The notes beneath the pieces were generated by a model, which searched no databases, had not been told where the DNA came from, and saw only the letters and a program-made list of their open reading frames with translations. Below, one piece after another: positions 27,763 through 36,539 of a stretch of DNA of 64,000 nucleotides. Each line of letters opens with the position of its first letter. Positions within the stretch are counted from its first letter, which is position 1. Source of the DNA: Rothia endophytica (lineage in GTDB: Bacteria > Actinomycetota > Actinomycetes > Actinomycetales > Micrococcaceae). Position numbers and translations under genes: made by a program. The stretch lies in NCBI RefSeq assembly GCF_928381505.1, contig NZ_CAKMSJ010000006.1, positions 62,001-126,000 on the forward strand, in the 5' to 3' direction.

Positions 27763-29003
27763 TATATACCCATTTGACAACTTTTTTCTTTCACATTAGA
27801 CCATTGATCCCTCGACAATAGACCCCTACTGTCCAACTTAAGATTCATACTAGTCCCTGGAAGTTTGTTGAGATTAAATACAATAAATTCACTATCAATA
27901 GAGGCAGGATTTCCAAAACGGTATTTCAATCGACTCAATAATGCGGTAAAGTTCTCCTTTTTATTAAAATTATCTTTCAATGCAAGTTTATTAAGATTAT
28001 CTTTCAATGCAAGTTCGGAATCCTTAAACTCAGATGATTTTACCAATACCCACCCCTCACCTTTGAGCAGAAACTTTGCGATGTAGCGTTTGCGGTAACA
28101 AATCATATATCCCTTGGGTAGAGATTTATAGGAATTAAATTCAGTAGCTATAGAACGAATACGCTCATCCTCCATGCCGTAAAACCAAGAGTCAAGATAT
28201 GGATTCTTGTTGGACCATTCCTTAAATTTTTTACTCGCTTCAAAACGTAAGCGATTACGAGCTTCAACGACATTCTCCTTTATAATCTTGTCTTTATTTG
28301 CCTCACCAAAAAAATATTCGGAATTGTGTTGAATAATATTTCTAAGGATCAAGTCATATTCAACCTCGATTAAAGACTTTCGACCCAAAGTAAAACTCAT
28401 AAATTGGAAAATCATGAAAATACAAATGATTGATAGAGCCAGGACAGCGATACCACTGAAAATTTGACCTGATATGTCGTATTCTTTATGGATCATCCAG
28501 TGATTTATCGCATAAAACAACTCAACAGCTTGAACAAATATCAATAAAATCAGTAGTAAAATCATTCCCCCGAAGATGAAGGTTATAAACCAAGAGAATT
28601 TACTGGCAAAAATCATTGGCTCCGGGAATCTTAATTCCTTGTTGCTTTGGGATTCAATTTTAACTCTTTCCAGAAGTTTTTGAATTTGGTAATTTGATGT
28701 AAAATTTTTTATTTTTGATTCAAGTACTGTGCGCCTTTTTGCTAAATCTATTTCTTTAGCCAGCTCTGAGTCCATTTCACCAGTCACTTCTTTATATTTC
28801 GCTGAAATTTCAAGTATTTTCTCAAGCTTCAGCATCTCAGGAGGGGTTGCCTGATTTTGATTCTTTATAGTCTCCTTTACGCCTTTAGTTGCGTACCAAG
28901 CTACAAAGAAAGTCCCCAATGCTGATAAGAAAGCAACGAAGATTGCCCGTATTGATTCGCCATCTTGCAACCAGTAAGTAGTAAAATGTTCGCCTAAATT
29001 CAT
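27762..29003 (-). CDS. AT-rich hypothetical membrane protein with coiled coil
   Basis: 413 residues, unlike any family I can name. Membrane segments at about 19-37, 136-160 and 184-208; a charged helical stretch (60-120) between the first two; and a soluble C-terminal domain (about 215-413). Base composition is strikingly AT-rich with Lys/Ile/Asn/Phe-heavy codon use, unlike both neighbours, which indicates transfer. A 27-bp tandem repeat duplicates LALKDN(L/F)NK. GAGGGA precedes ATG 29003. The stop codon TAG straddles the IS junction (TA from the target, G from the IS end), and the pre-insertion sequence would also read TAG, so the protein end is unchanged. A membrane-anchored defence or stress role is conceivable but unsupported. 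Confidence 0.7.
   Translation of the reverse strand: MNLGEHFTTYWLQDGESIRAIFVAFLSALGTFFVAWYATKGVKETIKNQNQATPPEMLKLEKILEISAKYKEVTGEMDSELAKEIDLAKRRTVLESKIKNFTSNYQIQKLLERVKIESQSNKELRFPEPMIFASKFSWFITFIFGGMILLLILLIFVQAVELFYAINHWMIHKEYDISGQIFSGIAVLALSIICIFMIFQFMSFTLGRKSLIEVEYDLILRNIIQHNSEYFFGEANKDKIIKENVVEARNRLRFEASKKFKEWSNKNPYLDSWFYGMEDERIRSIATEFNSYKSLPKGYMICYRKRYIAKFLLKGEGWVLVKSSEFKDSELALKDNLNKLALKDNFNKKENFTALLSRLKYRFGNPASIDSEFIVFNLNKLPGTSMNLKLDSRGLLSRDQWSNVKEKSCQMGI
27960..28013. repeat. 27-bp tandem duplication inside the AT-rich gene
   Basis: Two adjacent 27-bp copies (27960-27986 and 27987-28013) with one mismatch, in frame, each encoding nine residues LALKDN(L/F)NK. Confidence 0.95.
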
Positions 29004-29040
29004 AATCCCTCAAATATTAATTGAAATTTATATTTCAATT

Positions 29041-29079
29041 TAAAAAACCCTGAGGCTGATTTAAACAGCCTCAGGGTTT
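29041..29079 (-). terminator. Terminator after thrS
   Basis: Fourteen-base perfect stem AAACCCTGAGGCTG / CAGCCTCAGGGTTT with a 7-nt loop; on the minus strand it runs into TTTTTT. It separates thrS from the AT-rich gene. Confidence 0.88.
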
Positions 29080-29090
29080 ATAAAAATAAT

Positions 29091-31100
29091 TTAACCAGCT
29101 ATATTTTTCGGATCCTCATTATTGCGTGACTTGATGTGCTCCACAATACGCGTCACGGCCTCGTCCACGGGCACGCCGTTTTCCTGGGAGCCGTCGCGGA
29201 AGCGGAAGCTAACAGCACCGTTCTCGGCGTCCTCGCCACCGGCAATCAAGATGAAGGGCACCTTCTCCTTGGACGCGGTGCGGATCTTCTTGGGGAAGCG
29301 GTCGGTGCCGTAATCCAGCTCAACGCGCACACCCTGGGCAGCCAGCTTAGCGGCAACCTCGCCCATGTAGTCGTTGAAGGCCTCAGCAACGGGAACACCC
29401 ACTACCTGAACCGGAGCCAACCATGCCGGGAACATACCTGCGTAGTGCTCGGTCAGCACACCAAAGAAGCGCTCCAGAGCACCGAACTTGGCGCAGTGAA
29501 TCATCACAGGCTGCTGGCGTGAACCATCAGCTGCCTGGTATTCCAGACCAAAGCGGGCAGGCTGGTTGAAGTCATACTGAACGGTAGACATCTGCCAGGT
29601 GCGACCAATGGCGTCCTTAGCCTGAACAGAAATCTTGGGGCCGTAGAAGGCAGCTCCACCTGGGTCAGCAACAAGCTCAATGCCGGTCTCAGCAGCGACC
29701 TTCTCCAGAACAGCGGTTGCTTCTTCCCACTGCTCGTCGGTGCCAATGAACTTATCCTTCTTATCACCCTCGGTGTCGCGGGTGGAGAGCTCCAGGTAGA
29801 AGTCGGTCATACCGAAGTCCTCAAGCAGGCTCAGCATGAACTTCAGCAGGTGACGCACCTCGTCCGGTGCCTGCTCCTTAGTGACGTAGCTGTGGGAGTC
29901 GTCCTGGGTAATCATGCGCACGCGGGTCAGGCCCTGCAGCACCCCGGACTTTTCATCGCGGTAGACGGTGCCGAACTCAAAGAGACGCAGGGGCAGCTCG
30001 CGGTAAGAACGGCCGCGTGAACGGAAAATCTCGTTGTGCATGGGGCAGTTCATTGCCTTGAGGCGGTAAGCCTGGCCCTCGTCCTCCATCGGGGGGAACA
30101 TGCCGTCTGAGTAGTACGGCAGGTGCCCGGAGGTGTAGAAGAGATCTTCCTTCGAGATATGCGGGGTCTTGACGTACTGGAAGCCCTCAGCGATGTGGCG
30201 TTCGCGCACGTAGTTTTCCATCTCGCGCAGGATGATGCCGCCCTTGGGGTGGAAGACAGGCAGCCCGGGGCCGATAGTCTTGGGGAAGCTGAAGAGATCC
30301 AGCTCTTCGCCTAGACGGCGGTGGTCACGACGCTCAGCCTCAGCGATGCGGTCCTTGTAAGCAACCAGCTCTTCCTTGGAAGGCCAGGCGGTGCCGTAGA
30401 TACGCTGCAGCATGGGGTTCTTTTCTGAACCGCGCCAGTAAGCGCCACCGGTGCGCATCAGTGCGTAGCCGTTGGCAAGAATCTTGGTGGAGGGCACGTG
30501 CGGGCCGCGGCAGAGATCCTTCCAGACGGTCTCGCCCTTGCGATTGACGTTGTCGTAAATGGTGATTTCGCCAGCGCCCACCTCAACGGATGCACCTTCA
30601 GCGGCATCCGCACCTGAGCCGGGGCCCTGAGCGAGTTCTAGCAGTTCCAGCTTGTAGGGCTCGTTTGCCATTTCAGCGCAGGCCTGCTCGTGGGTGACTA
30701 CGCGGCGCTGGAAGGTCTGGCCGCTTTTAATAATCTTCACCATGGACTTCTCAATCTTCTTGAGGTCCTCAGGGGTGAAGGGCTCCTCAACATCAAAGTC
30801 AAAGTAGAAGCCGTCGGTGATGTAGGGGCCGATGCCCAGCTTGGCGTCCTTGCGGTATTCCTGCACCGCCTGTGCCATGACGTGTGCAACCGAGTGGCGC
30901 AACACTTCAAGACCTTCTTGGTCGTGAACGCTCACGGGCTCTACGGTGTCGCCTGCTGCCAGTTCGGTGGAGAGATCGACCAGGGTGCCGTTGATGCGAG
31001 CAACAACGATATCGCTCTTCTCAGCGAACAGGTCAGCGGCTTTGCTGCCAGCTTCTACGGTGACGTTTTCGCCAGCAACGGTAATGTTGAGGGTAGACAA
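29091..31100 (-). CDS. thrS: Threonine-tRNA ligase
   Basis: 669 residues. N-terminal TGS domain (about 1-60), editing domain with HVMAQAV and CRGPHVPST, catalytic core with class II motifs ([23 protein letters not shown] segment [23 protein letters not shown]) and the zinc ligands Cys, His, His in MNCPMH and later [15 protein letters not shown], then the anticodon domain. Starts with TTG at 31100, supported by AGGAG seven bases upstream. The upstream region shows no T-box signature. Confidence 0.96.
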   Translation of the reverse strand: MSTLNITVAGENVTVEAGSKAADLFAEKSDIVVARINGTLVDLSTELAAGDTVEPVSVHDQEGLEVLRHSVAHVMAQAVQEYRKDAKLGIGPYITDGFYFDFDVEEPFTPEDLKKIEKSMVKIIKSGQTFQRRVVTHEQACAEMANEPYKLELLELAQGPGSGADAAEGASVEVGAGEITIYDNVNRKGETVWKDLCRGPHVPSTKILANGYALMRTGGAYWRGSEKNPMLQRIYGTAWPSKEELVAYKDRIAEAERRDHRRLGEELDLFSFPKTIGPGLPVFHPKGGIILREMENYVRERHIAEGFQYVKTPHISKEDLFYTSGHLPYYSDGMFPPMEDEGQAYRLKAMNCPMHNEIFRSRGRSYRELPLRLFEFGTVYRDEKSGVLQGLTRVRMITQDDSHSYVTKEQAPDEVRHLLKFMLSLLEDFGMTDFYLELSTRDTEGDKKDKFIGTDEQWEEATAVLEKVAAETGIELVADPGGAAFYGPKISVQAKDAIGRTWQMSTVQYDFNQPARFGLEYQAADGSRQQPVMIHCAKFGALERFFGVLTEHYAGMFPAWLAPVQVVGVPVAEAFNDYMGEVAAKLAAQGVRVELDYGTDRFPKKIRTASKEKVPFILIAGGEDAENGAVSFRFRDGSQENGVPVDEAVTRIVEHIKSRNNEDPKNIAG

Positions 31101-31264
31101 AGAGTGTCTCCTAAAGTTTGGTGCTCACCCCTACGATGGGTGGGCCGGGCTTACACCTGCGCGATACAGGGGCGCAGGCTAAGCATAAGTTTACCCGCTG
31201 GGGCTGAAGCTGGCGATAGGACGCCGGGAGGCAACTTTCACACGTTCAGCGAGCAAACTGCCCA

Positions 31265-32479
31265 TCAGGAAGCTACGAGCGGCAGCACGATAGCCGCCAG
31301 CACTGACAGCACCACTACCCCACCGAAAACCCAGCTACCCGGGTGGGCCCAGTTAGGCGATACCCCAACACCTATATGTTTAGGAACCATCATGTTGGGG
31401 TTATCAGGGTTGTAGTAGAAAATGCCGAATTTAATGTGGTTGCTCTCGTCAGGAAGTTCTAGTTCTGCCGGGTCAACGGCACCTACCTGAGCAATCTGCA
31501 GGACGGCGGCGTCCAAGCTTTTGCCCGCACGAGCTGCTGATAGTGTCATGAGCAGGCAGAAGCTGAGAATAACCGCCATGAAAATCCAAAGTTGGGAAGC
31601 GCGGAGCCACCCGGGAAGAGCGACAAGGCTACCAAGATCCATAAAGGCTAACAGCGCGGTCATTAGAAAGGTGAAGATGCACAGCAGGTGGAGTGATTTT
31701 TGTGTCACCACTATGTTCCGCATCTTCAGGTAATCTGCGGCGCTAATACCGAGAGCAGATGTGAACACCTCAGAATCTAGGGGTAGTTTCTTGGATACCG
31801 ACATCAGAGCTGTTCCCCCACCATTGCTTGCTGTGAGCTGCTTACTCATGAAGACAGCACAGCCCCACATCAAGACCAGCGTTCCCAGGCCAACCAACCA
31901 CGGCATGAAGACTGCGCCAACAGACTTCTCTCCCCAGCCGTCTGCCTCACCCACCGCGTTGAAATGAACGGGGTAAGGGTCAGGCAAAGCTGGGTACTTA
32001 ATTGCAAGTACCACTGCCCACAGAAGAACAATCAGTGCAGAAGCCAGAAACCAGCCCCTGGGCAGGGTCAGTGGTTGTGCGCGCTGCGCTTGAATGTCAA
32101 AGGTTCGCCCAGTCTCGATGCCTGAGTACCAGTTTTCACTCGTTTTCAGCTTCCGGACGACACGGCGGGCACGGGTAATTGCCCAAGCTCCTGCACCTAA
32201 TTGAACAAAGGGCAAAACGCCTAGAAGAACCAGGCCCGTCGTTTCGTTAACACTCGCCAGGTAGGTAGCCAGGGCAATGAGTGGTAGGGACACAGCCAGC
32301 AGGTTAGTGGTGAACGTGCGGTCAGCGTCTTTGAGTTGGGGTGCATGGGCATAGCTCAGCGGTATGGATTCTCCATAGCGTCGGTTCACCGAAGACAGCA
32401 CCGGAGTCATCAGTAGCATGACCAGCATGAAGCCGCCGATGAGTAAAACAAAGAGCGAAAGGAAGAGCGATTCAGACAC
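31265..32479 (-). CDS. DUF1648/DUF5808 domain membrane protein
   Basis: 404 residues with about eight membrane segments. The DUF1648 signature YPALPDPYPVHFNAVGEADGWG lies at about 166-187 (quoted in part: PVHFNAVGEADGW), and a C-terminal soluble DUF5808-like segment KFGIFYYNPDNPNMMVPK lies at about 350-370. Such proteins are nearly always encoded with YtrA-type GntR regulators, as here: its start overlaps the gntR stop by 8 bases. Function unknown; related proteins include SdpI immunity proteins of Bacillus. Confidence 0.85.
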   Translation of the reverse strand: MSESLFLSLFVLLIGGFMLVMLLMTPVLSSVNRRYGESIPLSYAHAPQLKDADRTFTTNLLAVSLPLIALATYLASVNETTGLVLLGVLPFVQLGAGAWAITRARRVVRKLKTSENWYSGIETGRTFDIQAQRAQPLTLPRGWFLASALIVLLWAVVLAIKYPALPDPYPVHFNAVGEADGWGEKSVGAVFMPWLVGLGTLVLMWGCAVFMSKQLTASNGGGTALMSVSKKLPLDSEVFTSALGISAADYLKMRNIVVTQKSLHLLCIFTFLMTALLAFMDLGSLVALPGWLRASQLWIFMAVILSFCLLMTLSAARAGKSLDAAVLQIAQVGAVDPAELELPDESNHIKFGIFYYNPDNPNMMVPKHIGVGVSPNWAHPGSWVFGGVVVLSVLAAIVLPLVAS

Positions 32480-32870
32480 GGCTCGCCTCCCGCTGAGTTT
32501 CTAGCCAGATGAGCTGACCTTGAACCGCGTCAACTATCTCTTGATTGCTTCTGCCCTGCGCTTTTCCTAAAGCCAGCACCTGCATCAGGGCTTCGTCCCA
32601 TGCGGACGCAGGGGCTGGCTCAAATGACTCAGGAGTATAGGCAACCGTGGTTTGCCCCCGCTGCTTACTTTCAATCAAGCCCTCTTCTTTGAGGAGATCA
32701 TAGGCTTTGACCACGGTTGCAGGGTTGATGCCCAGCTCTTTGGCAATTGCCCGCACGGAAAGTAGCTTGCTGCCGGGCGCTAGCTGGCCGGTGGCAATGC
32801 CGCGCACCACAGCGTCGTGAATCTGCTGGTAGACCGGCAGCGGTGAACTGTCTTTAAGAGTTATCTTCAT
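32472..32870 (-). CDS. GntR family transcriptional regulator (YtrA subfamily)
   Basis: 132 residues. Winged-helix N-terminus with LPVYQQIHDAVVRGI, KLLSVRAIAKELGINPATVVKAYDLLKEEGLIESKQRG (about 9-70), and only a short C-terminal tail as in YtrA-type regulators, without a ligand-binding domain. Start ATG 32870 is directly behind AGGAGGGG. It controls probably its own operon with the DUF1648 gene; a perfect inverted repeat lies between its promoter and ribosome-binding site. Confidence 0.92.
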   Translation of the reverse strand: MKITLKDSSPLPVYQQIHDAVVRGIATGQLAPGSKLLSVRAIAKELGINPATVVKAYDLLKEEGLIESKQRGQTTVAYTPESFEPAPASAWDEALMQVLALGKAQGRSNQEIVDAVQGQLIWLETQREASRV

Positions 32871-32880
32871 AACCCCTCCT

Positions 32881-32907
32881 ATCTGTATTACTTTTAACAA
32901 TACAGAT
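32881..32907 (-). promoter_or_regulatory. GntR operator: perfect inverted repeat upstream of gntR
   Basis: ATCTGTATT and AATACAGAT, 9-base perfect arms with a 9-base spacer, 11 bases before the gntR start. It overlaps or abuts a possible promoter (TTGACA at 32929-32934 and TAATCT at 32904-32909 on the minus strand, 19-base spacing), a good position for repression. Confidence 0.6.
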
Positions 32908-32967
32908 TAAGAGGGATTTTACAAGGGGTGTCAAGAATGAGGACGCCGCGGCGCGTGCATCTGGCCC

Positions 32968-33891
32968 TTACGAGGCTTTGGGTACGACCTCCGCCGAAGG
33001 TGCAGCCGGTGCCTTGGCGCGGGACTTCTTGAAATCAACGTCCAGACCGTCAATACCGCGCAGGCGTTTGCGCATGACCTTGATAGCCTCGGGGTTCTGA
33101 TCGATGAGCAGGAACTTGCGGTCAAGCTGGGCAGCGGCGTGGCCGGTGGTGCCGGAGCCACCAAAGAAGTCCAGCACCCAATCCCCTTCAGCACTAGATG
33201 CCTGGAGGATACGGCGCAGAATACCAAGGGGTTTCTGGGTGGCGTAACCGGTTTTCTCTTTGCCGCTGGGCGAAACGATGGTATGCCACCAGACGTCCGT
33301 GGGTAGTTTGCCAGCCAGTGCCTTCTCTTCGGTGACCAGACCGGGTGCCATGTAGGGCTCGCGGTCTACCGCCTCAGAGTTGAAGTAGTAGTTATGGGGG
33401 TCTTTGACGTAGACCAGGATGTTGTCGTGCTTAGCCGGCCACTTCTTCTTCGACTTAGCGCCATAATCGTAAGCCCAAATGAGTTCATTGAGGAAGCATT
33501 CACGGCCAAAGAGGGCGTCCAGCACCACTTTGGCATAGTGCACTTCGCGGTAATCAAGGTGAAGATAGAGGGTGCCGCTGGGCTTAAGCAGGCGCCACGC
33601 CTGAATCAGGCGAGGCTCTAAGAACTCCCAATAATCCTCAAAGGAGTCGTTGTAGCCGTAAACATCGCCCTTAATGGTCTCGTAGGTGTGCCCCTTGTAG
33701 CCCACCCGTGAGCCACCGTCGGTGCGCACGGTCTTGATGCTTTGACGGCGCTGCACCTTACCGGTGTTAAAGGGCGGGTCAATGTAAATGAGCTGAAACG
33801 ACTCATCGGGCAGGTTTTTAAGCACGGCAAGGTTATCTCCGTGGACCACCATGCTGGCGCCACTTGCTGACCAAATAGAACGTTTCGACAC
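32968..33891 (-). CDS. Site-specific DNA methyltransferase, N6-adenine type, orphan
   Basis: 307 residues. Catalytic motif IV DPPF at 38-41 precedes the SAM-binding motif I FFGGSGTTGH at 242-251, the beta-class order shared by type III Mod and CcrM-like enzymes. The target-recognition region (about 130-200) contains ELIWAYDYGAKSKKKWPAKHD in part. A basic Ala/Pro/Lys tail ends the protein. The start is GTG 33891. No restriction endonuclease gene is adjacent, so it is an orphan; it may serve regulation or be a conserved lineage methylase. Specificity cannot be read from sequence. Confidence 0.88.
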   Translation of the reverse strand: MSKRSIWSASGASMVVHGDNLAVLKNLPDESFQLIYIDPPFNTGKVQRRQSIKTVRTDGGSRVGYKGHTYETIKGDVYGYNDSFEDYWEFLEPRLIQAWRLLKPSGTLYLHLDYREVHYAKVVLDALFGRECFLNELIWAYDYGAKSKKKWPAKHDNILVYVKDPHNYYFNSEAVDREPYMAPGLVTEEKALAGKLPTDVWWHTIVSPSGKEKTGYATQKPLGILRRILQASSAEGDWVLDFFGGSGTTGHAAAQLDRKFLLIDQNPEAIKVMRKRLRGIDGLDVDFKKSRAKAPAAPSAEVVPKAS

Positions 33892-33944
33892 ATCGTCCAG
33901 AATACCCCACGCTCCCCCGGTGCGTTGCTCCCCACCAGTGAGGG

Positions 33945-34778
33945 TTAAGCCACGCCCTCGCTGGAACAGACGTTGGTGAGGCGGCCAATGCCCTCAATCT
34001 CTGTCACCACGGTTTGCCCCGGTGCCAGCCACTTACGCGGACGCAGGGAAAGGCCAACCCCTGCCGGTGTGCCTAGCGCAATAAGATCCCCGGGCTGCAA
34101 GGTCATAAAGGTTGAAATATATGAAATCACTTCAGCCGGGCTAAAAATGAAGTTGGCGGTGCTACCTTGCTGCCGCACCTCACCGTCCACGGTGCAGGTC
34201 ATTGCCAACCCGCCGGCAATATCCAACTCGTCGGGGCTGACGATGACCGGGCCGAAGGGGGTCATTGAATCCCAGTTCTTACCCTGGAACCACTCGCTGG
34301 TGCGCCCCTGCCAGTCCCGCGCCGATACGTCATTGAGGACGGTGTAGCCCAGTAGGTATTCCTCAGCTTCTTCAACCGGGATGCGGCGCCCCTCCTTTCC
34401 AATCACGGCGCAGAGTTCAACTTCCCAGTCAATTTTATTGCTCTCAGCGGGCATCTGAATTTGCTCACCAGGACCAATGAGCGCATTGCCGAACTTGGTG
34501 AAAATAGTGGGATGGGAAGGAGCTTCAGCACCGACTTCTTTGGCGTGGTCGGTGAAGTTAAGACCCACACACAGCACCCGGGAGACCTTGCTCAGGGGGC
34601 GAATGAAGTCGTCCTCACTCAAATCTAACGGTTTAGCACCCAGCTGCTCAGCAGAAATGGACTGAACCTCGCTGGTCGCCAGATAGTCAGCCAAGGGTTT
34701 ATCCAGCTGATACCAGCGTGACCCCTGCTCGATAACAGCAACAGGTTTTCCTCGTAAAAGTATCTGAGCGAACTTCAT
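33945..34778 (-). CDS. Fumarylacetoacetate hydrolase family protein
   Basis: 277 residues. FAH fold core with VLCVGLNFTDHAKE (about 70-83), the metal-binding acidic pair in WEVELCAVIGKEG, GYTVLNDVSARDWQ and FGPVIVSPDEL, and the end EIEGIGRLTN. AAAGGAG precedes ATG 34778. Family members cleave C-C bonds or decarboxylate/hydrate small oxo-acids; substrate unknown here. No aromatic-degradation genes are adjacent, so a housekeeping oxaloacetate/acylpyruvate-type role is equally possible. Confidence 0.9.
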   Translation of the reverse strand: MKFAQILLRGKPVAVIEQGSRWYQLDKPLADYLATSEVQSISAEQLGAKPLDLSEDDFIRPLSKVSRVLCVGLNFTDHAKEVGAEAPSHPTIFTKFGNALIGPGEQIQMPAESNKIDWEVELCAVIGKEGRRIPVEEAEEYLLGYTVLNDVSARDWQGRTSEWFQGKNWDSMTPFGPVIVSPDELDIAGGLAMTCTVDGEVRQQGSTANFIFSPAEVISYISTFMTLQPGDLIALGTPAGVGLSLRPRKWLAPGQTVVTEIEGIGRLTNVCSSEGVA

Positions 34779-34968
34779 ATTTCTACTCCTTTAAAAGCTA
34801 TAGTTCTTTTAGTATCACCAACGAATCTGCAGGTCAAACGCTCTTTAATTGATCAGAAATACAAAGAAAAGCAGATGAATTTATAGCAAATACCTTAGCT
34901 AACTATTAGCAAACAGAGTACTCTGTACCTCACAGTGTAATTTATTTCAGATACTAAGGAGGCTCGCG

Positions 34969-35475
34969 ATGAGCGGCTTGATCACCCTCGTTTCCCAGAC
35001 ATCCAAAGCAACGAAGCCCATCACCGTCAGCACTCGCCCTGCGCAGGTTGAAGACGCTGAGGCTCTAGCCCGCCTCTACTTCGCCTCCTACGAAGACGAC
35101 CGGTTCACCTCCCAGGCTGAAGCAGCCACCGAGATGGAAAAGATTTTGCGCGGTGAACACGGTGAGTTCTACACCGATGCATCCCCCGTAGTGGTTGACG
35201 AACACGACCGCATTATTGCCGCGTCCCTCTGCCTCAAGCACCGCATCGTGACAGACCCCAAAGATTTACCGACCATCTATGAGCTTTTCACCGCAGCATC
35301 CCGCCGCCGTGAGGGCCTTGCTGAGCAGCTGATTCGCAGGTCTATCGACCAGATGTTCGAGGACGGCTACGAGCAGGTCACTGTACGCATCCAGGACGAT
35401 AACTCTGCAGCGCTAGCCCTCTACCTCACCCTCGATTTCAACCGTTGGTACCCTGAGGACGAGGACATCCTCTAA
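34969..35475 (+). CDS. GNAT family N-acetyltransferase
   Basis: 168 residues. Pattern ITVSTRPAQVEDAEALARLYFASY at the start of the fold, LPTIYELFTAASRRREGLAEQLIRRSI (acetyl-CoA loop motif A, RRREGLAEQLI) and DNSAALALYLTLDFNRW at the end. AAGGAGG precedes ATG 34969. Monocistronic with a strong terminator. Substrate unknown. Confidence 0.87.
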   Translation: MSGLITLVSQTSKATKPITVSTRPAQVEDAEALARLYFASYEDDRFTSQAEAATEMEKILRGEHGEFYTDASPVVVDEHDRIIAASLCLKHRIVTDPKDLPTIYELFTAASRRREGLAEQLIRRSIDQMFEDGYEQVTVRIQDDNSAALALYLTLDFNRWYPEDEDIL

Positions 35476-35495
35476 GGTCTAAGACAAGACGCTAA

Positions 35496-35529
35496 GGGGC
35501 TAACCGCCATTTGCGGTTAGCCCCTTTTT
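35496..35529 (+). terminator. Terminator after the GNAT gene
   Basis: Twelve-base perfect stem GGGGCTAACCGC / GCGGTTAGCCCC with a 5-nt loop and TTTTT. Confidence 0.92.
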
Positions 35530-35546
35530 CTCTGCCTCCTGTGTCT

Positions 35547-36539
35547 TTAAAGCCCTGTCAGCAGGTCTTCAGCGGGTTCAACCAGGTAGGGTGCGTTGTT
35601 ACTCACGTTCCCGACGTCCTTATTGACCGGGTGCATCGCCCAGCTGGCAGTCTGAGCAAATGCCTGCTCACGGAGGCTTGCCAGTGCAGCTTCTGCACTT
35701 TTCCGTTGACTTAGTTTGGACGCGGTATCGGCTGGTTTACGGCTGCCAGCAGCTCTGCCCGACCGTAGCCAGAGGGTGAGACTGTCGCTTTCATTTACTT
35801 CTCGATCATCTGCTACACCCAGGGGAATTGGCAGACGGTTGTGGAGCTGCCCCAACTGCTCTTCAACCTGATTGGCATAGGGCGCTTCACCGCCCAAATC
35901 AGCCAGAATACCGCTATCAAACTCACCGTTTCCCGGTGAGTCCATGGTGATGATGGAGCAACTCAGCAGCCATTGGCCGCCCCGCCCTTCAAAAGCCGCA
36001 CCCGGGCCAGCAAACTCTTCGGGTATCTTCCACCACTCGTAGAGCCCAGCGAAATAGATGGGCCGGCCGTCCGTTCGGTGCACAAAATAGGGAGTCTTAG
36101 CTGTTTTGCCGGCAGCTGTTGTCTCGGTTTTCCACTCGTAGTAACCGCTAACCGGTATAGCGCAGTGCCCCGCCACCGCCGCTTCGCGGAAGGTGGGTTT
36201 GGTAAAGATCGTCTCACTGCGCGCGTTGAAGGCACGAGATGCAAAAGAGGGGTCTTTAGCCCAGCCCGGCAACAGGCCCCAGCGGGCTGCGTGCATCTCA
36301 CGTACAAACCTGCCCTGCGCCGGTGCGGACGGCGCGGCGTCCGGGCTAGCGTGCGGAGCAAACGATGCGGTGCTACCTGGCATAACTTCCAGGGTTTCGT
36401 CCCCAAACAGCCTATCCACCAGAATGGGCACCGTATGGGTGGGTGCCACGTTGTAATTGGCTATTGGTTCTGTGAGCTGGACCCCTGCTAGGTACTGGGT
36501 ATGCTCTAAAGCTAGTTCAAGAGCGTAACGGCCGCACAT
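35547..36539 (-). CDS. SOS response-associated peptidase (SRAP/YedK, HMCES family)
   Basis: Forms a thiazolidine crosslink with abasic sites in single-stranded DNA through Cys2. 330 residues starting MCGRYAL, with RWGLLPGWAKD, NARSETI, the catalytic Glu in SGYYEWK and the conserved His in AMHPVNKDVGN. Two low-complexity inserts (around 65-85 and 255-275) make it longer than E. coli YedK. Its ATG overlaps the stop of the lipoate-ligase-like gene by one base, so it is last in a three-gene unit. Confidence 0.94.
   Translation of the reverse strand: MCGRYALELALEHTQYLAGVQLTEPIANYNVAPTHTVPILVDRLFGDETLEVMPGSTASFAPHASPDAAPSAPAQGRFVREMHAARWGLLPGWAKDPSFASRAFNARSETIFTKPTFREAAVAGHCAIPVSGYYEWKTETTAAGKTAKTPYFVHRTDGRPIYFAGLYEWWKIPEEFAGPGAAFEGRGGQWLLSCSIITMDSPGNGEFDSGILADLGGEAPYANQVEEQLGQLHNRLPIPLGVADDREVNESDSLTLWLRSGRAAGSRKPADTASKLSQRKSAEAALASLREQAFAQTASWAMHPVNKDVGNVSNNAPYLVEPAEDLLTGL

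Noticed and set aside
27762..29003. Truncation of the AT-rich gene by the IS
   Set aside because: Reconstructing the pre-insertion sequence gives the same TAG stop, so the protein end is not altered.
29004..31264. T-box or other leader riboswitch near thrS and hisS
   Set aside because: No conserved T-box sequence or antiterminator pairing was found in either leader.
30690..31415. 241-codon plus-strand frame over the 5' part of thrS
   Set aside because: Antisense to the conserved TGS and editing domains of thrS and without any recognisable domain; a shadow of codon bias.
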